Shown one piece after another: positions 5,659 through 6,443 of a DNA stretch of 6,443 nucleotides. A program made the translations under genes and the position numbers. Under the pieces are notes generated by a model. The model was not told where the DNA came from. It did no database searches and saw only the letters and a program-made list of their open reading frames with translations. The stretch comes from Nonomuraea sp. (GTDB taxonomy: Bacteria; Actinomycetota; Actinomycetes; Streptosporangiales; Streptosporangiaceae), in assembly GCA_013362835.1 (NCBI GenBank), contig JABFVJ010000213.1, forward strand, positions 1 to 6,443. The letters run 5' to 3'. Within the stretch, counting starts at the first letter, position 1. Each line of letters starts with the position of its first letter.

Positions 5659-5664
5659 AGAATA
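5659..5664 (-). promoter_or_regulatory. -10 box TATTCT of mmuM, leaderless arrangement
   Basis: On the minus strand TATTCT is followed by six bases (GGACGG) and then the GTG start. The transcript would start at or next to the start codon. A leader of this kind leaves no room for a riboswitch, so control, if any, is at transcription initiation. No good -35 is seen at 17-18 bp. Confidence 0.55.
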
Positions 5665-5732
5665 GGAGGCCGCGCGGGATGATGGCGCACCGGAAAGACA
5701 TGGCCCTTTTCGCCGTTGGCCGAATAAGGCGG

Positions 5733-5746
5733 CGGCGATATCGCCG
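5733..5746. repeat. Perfect 14-bp palindrome CGGCGATATCGCCG
   Basis: This is a gap-free palindrome about 80 bp upstream of the mmuM start. It could be a protein-binding site or part of a hairpin, but with no spacer it would form a poor RNA stem-loop. Its function is unknown. Confidence 0.6.
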
Positions 5747-5839
5747 GATGGCGAATTCACCGGTTCCGGGGAGCGTAACCCGAGGCAGGACGGGCTCTCG
5801 GCCACGTCAGGGCTGGGGGTTGGCGCCGCGATCCCGCCA

Positions 5840-5874
5840 TTCGCGGAGGCGATTATTACCGGGAAATCCGCGAA
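5840..5874. repeat. Inverted repeat TTCGCGGA / TCCGCGAA with 19-bp spacer
   Basis: The 8-bp arms at 5840-5847 and 5867-5874 are perfect complements. The spacer is A/T-rich for this genome. The arrangement could be a two-half-site operator with centres about 27 bp apart, or a large-loop hairpin. No neighbouring gene clearly claims it. Confidence 0.5.
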
Positions 5875-5928
5875 AAATCGGAACAGTGTGCTGGGTCGAA
5901 TAGATGGCTATTTCGCATTTCAGCGGCC

Positions 5929-5965
5929 GGAGGCGAGCGCGTGCGGAGGCGAGTGCATGCGGAGG
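5929..5965. repeat. Tandem repeat of a 16-bp unit, two copies plus a partial third
   Basis: GGAGGCGAGCGCGTGC (5929-5944) is followed directly by GGAGGCGAGTGCATGC (5945-5960), differing at two bases, and then by GGAGG (5961-5965). The unit length is not a multiple of three, which argues against a coding repeat. Confidence 0.65.
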
Positions 5966-6010
5966 GCGGCGATCCGGGCGAGGGCTCCGCGATCCAGGAC
6001 GATCATCTTG

Positions 6011-6043
6011 CCGCCACCGCCACCGCCACCGCCACCGCCACCG
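6011..6043. repeat. Hexanucleotide repeat (CCGCCA) x 5.5
   Basis: There are five perfect CCGCCA units followed by CCG. In-frame readings give Pro-Pro, Ala-Thr or Arg-His runs on the plus strand and Gly-Gly or Val-Ala runs on the minus strand. Such an array can change copy number by slippage. No reliable gene covers it. Confidence 0.75.
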
Positions 6044-6050
6044 ATCTCGA

Positions 6051-6404
6051 TCACAAGCGCGCGCTCGAACGTCCGCAGGCCCGATTGACGCTCACCCTGG
6101 TCGCGCCGATCTCGGCCCCCATCCCCGCCTGGCCTGCGTGGACCAGCCCCGGGCCGCCGGTGGCCCGGCGTACGGGCTCGGCTCGGTGTAGCGCCTCGGC
6201 GGCCAGGCGGGTGGGCGCGTCGTGCAGGGCGTCAGGGAGCGTGGGTTGCTGCCGCGCCGTCGCGGACGGCTCGCCGGTGACCCGCTCCGGCACGGCCGGA
6301 CGTGGCAGGAAGGCCGCCTCGACCGGCGTGGGCGCGGGAGGCCCGTGCAGTCGGCAACGAGATCGTGCTGCTGAAGGAAGGGCCCCCATCCGGTGATCTC
6401 TCAC
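6051..6404 (-). CDS. Doubtful hypothetical ORF or coding remnant
   Basis: An open frame of up to 117 residues reads minus-strand DNA between the right-edge hairpin and the hexanucleotide repeat. In its favour, most third codon positions are G or C and the middle part (about residues 28-95) has a protein-like mix of Ala, Val, Glu, Leu and Asp. Against it, the available starts fall inside the terminator hairpin, there is no clear ribosome site, the G/C rise at third positions is weaker than in the real genes here, the N-terminus is Arg/Pro/Ser-rich, and I recognise no family. A decayed gene fragment is the best reading if it was ever coding. Confidence 0.18.
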   Translation of the reverse strand: MRDHRMGALPSAARSRCRLHGPPAPTPVEAAFLPRPAVPERVTGEPSATARQQPTLPDALHDAPTRLAAEALHRAEPVRRATGGPGLVHAGQAGMGAEIGATRVSVNRACGRSSARL

Positions 6405-6416
6405 GGATGGGGGTCC
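6380..6416 (-). terminator. Long stem-loop terminator near right edge
   Basis: CCCCCATCCG (6383-6392) pairs perfectly with CGGATGGGGG (6404-6413). The stem continues inward with TGA/TCA after one bulged base (6393) to a TCTC loop, and outward with GGG (6380-6382) against TCC (6414-6416), for about 16 bp in all. On the minus strand it is followed by CCCTTCCTTC, the more pyrimidine-rich side, and a possible minus-strand stop codon lies 15 bases before it. It may also work on the plus strand, where GATCTTTC follows. Confidence 0.7.
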
Positions 6417-6430
6417 GATCTTTCGGCCTG

Positions 6431-6443
6431 TCAGCCGCGTTTC
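6431..6443 (-). CDS. Possible last codons of a gene entering from the right edge
   Basis: On the minus strand the edge reads AAA CGC GGC TGA (Lys-Arg-Gly-stop), ending 15 bases before the strong hairpin at 6380-6416. Stop-then-hairpin spacing suggests the tail of a minus-strand gene. Only three sense codons are visible, so this rests on the terminator context alone. Confidence 0.25.

Larger units (their letters stand above)
5673..6379. other. Gene-poor stretch upstream of mmuM
   Basis: About 0.7 kb holds no convincing gene. The open frames found here lack ribosome sites and family motifs, and several read repeat DNA as Arg-His, Ala-Thr or Pro runs. The part from about 5690 to 5925 is visibly richer in A and T than the rest of the window (for example GATTATTACC at 5851-5860 and CGAAAAATCG at 5871-5880). 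Such a dip is typical of intergenic regulatory DNA. The individual repeats are listed separately. No tRNA, rRNA or known riboswitch pattern was recognised. Confidence 0.55.

Noticed and set aside
4795..5682. Open frame of 295 codons on the plus strand opposite mmuM
   Set aside because: It is antisense to a full homocysteine methyltransferase with all zinc cysteines; the plus-strand translation is repetitive Gly/Ala/Arg with no motif.
5673..5940. SAM or cobalamin riboswitch ahead of mmuM
   Set aside because: The -10 box lies six bases from the start codon, leaving no leader RNA, and no conserved riboswitch core was seen.
6011..6043. CRISPR-like array
   Set aside because: Units are contiguous hexanucleotides with no spacers, so this is a simple sequence repeat.
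5941..6396. Plus-strand frame of 151 codons through the hexanucleotide repeat
   Set aside because: There is no ribosome site, it reads an Ala-Thr repeat followed by Ser/Arg/Gly/Cys-rich sequence, and it ends inside the terminator hairpin.

Overview
The window is very GC-rich DNA with strongly G/C-biased third codon positions, frequent GTG starts and -10 boxes placed directly against start codons. This points to a high-GC actinomycete. The gene content and protein style suggest a Streptosporangiales-type genus such as Nonomuraea, but that placement is inference, not something the sequence proves.

Layout from left to right. (1) The C-terminal part of an endonuclease/exonuclease/phosphatase (EEP) family protein enters from the left edge (+). 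(2) A secreted seven-repeat beta-propeller-like protein follows (+), apparently from a leaderless mRNA. (3) Two genes on the minus strand probably form an operon: an Est30-type carboxylesterase/alpha-beta hydrolase, then a small acidic membrane protein. (4) A lysophospholipid acyltransferase of the PlsC type is divergent from the hydrolase (+), with a palindrome in the shared intergenic region. (5) A MarR-family repressor (-) overlaps the acyltransferase tail to tail. It diverges from a DoxX-family membrane protein (+); between them lie two near-identical inverted-repeat operators exactly 30 bp apart. (6) A homocysteine S-methyltransferase (mmuM, -) lies tail to tail with the DoxX gene, with a terminator-like hairpin between them. 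(7) About 0.7 kb upstream of mmuM holds no convincing gene. It contains a 14-bp palindrome, a long-range inverted repeat, a 16-bp tandem repeat, a hexanucleotide repeat, a doubtful coding remnant and, near the right edge, a strong hairpin terminator. The last bases may be the end of a further minus-strand gene.

How the parts may work together. The hydrolase and the acyltransferase both act on acyl esters and share one intergenic region, so a link in membrane lipid turnover is plausible. The MarR/DoxX pair looks like a self-contained switch: the DoxX promoter is embedded in the two operators, and the left operator also abuts the repressor's own -10 box. This is the most informative regulatory structure in the window. 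Three genes (propeller, marR, mmuM) share the same start arrangement, TAnnnT, six bases, then the start codon, which predicts leaderless transcripts. None of the genes is outside known families; the less described material is the paired operator and the repeat-bearing non-coding region on the right.
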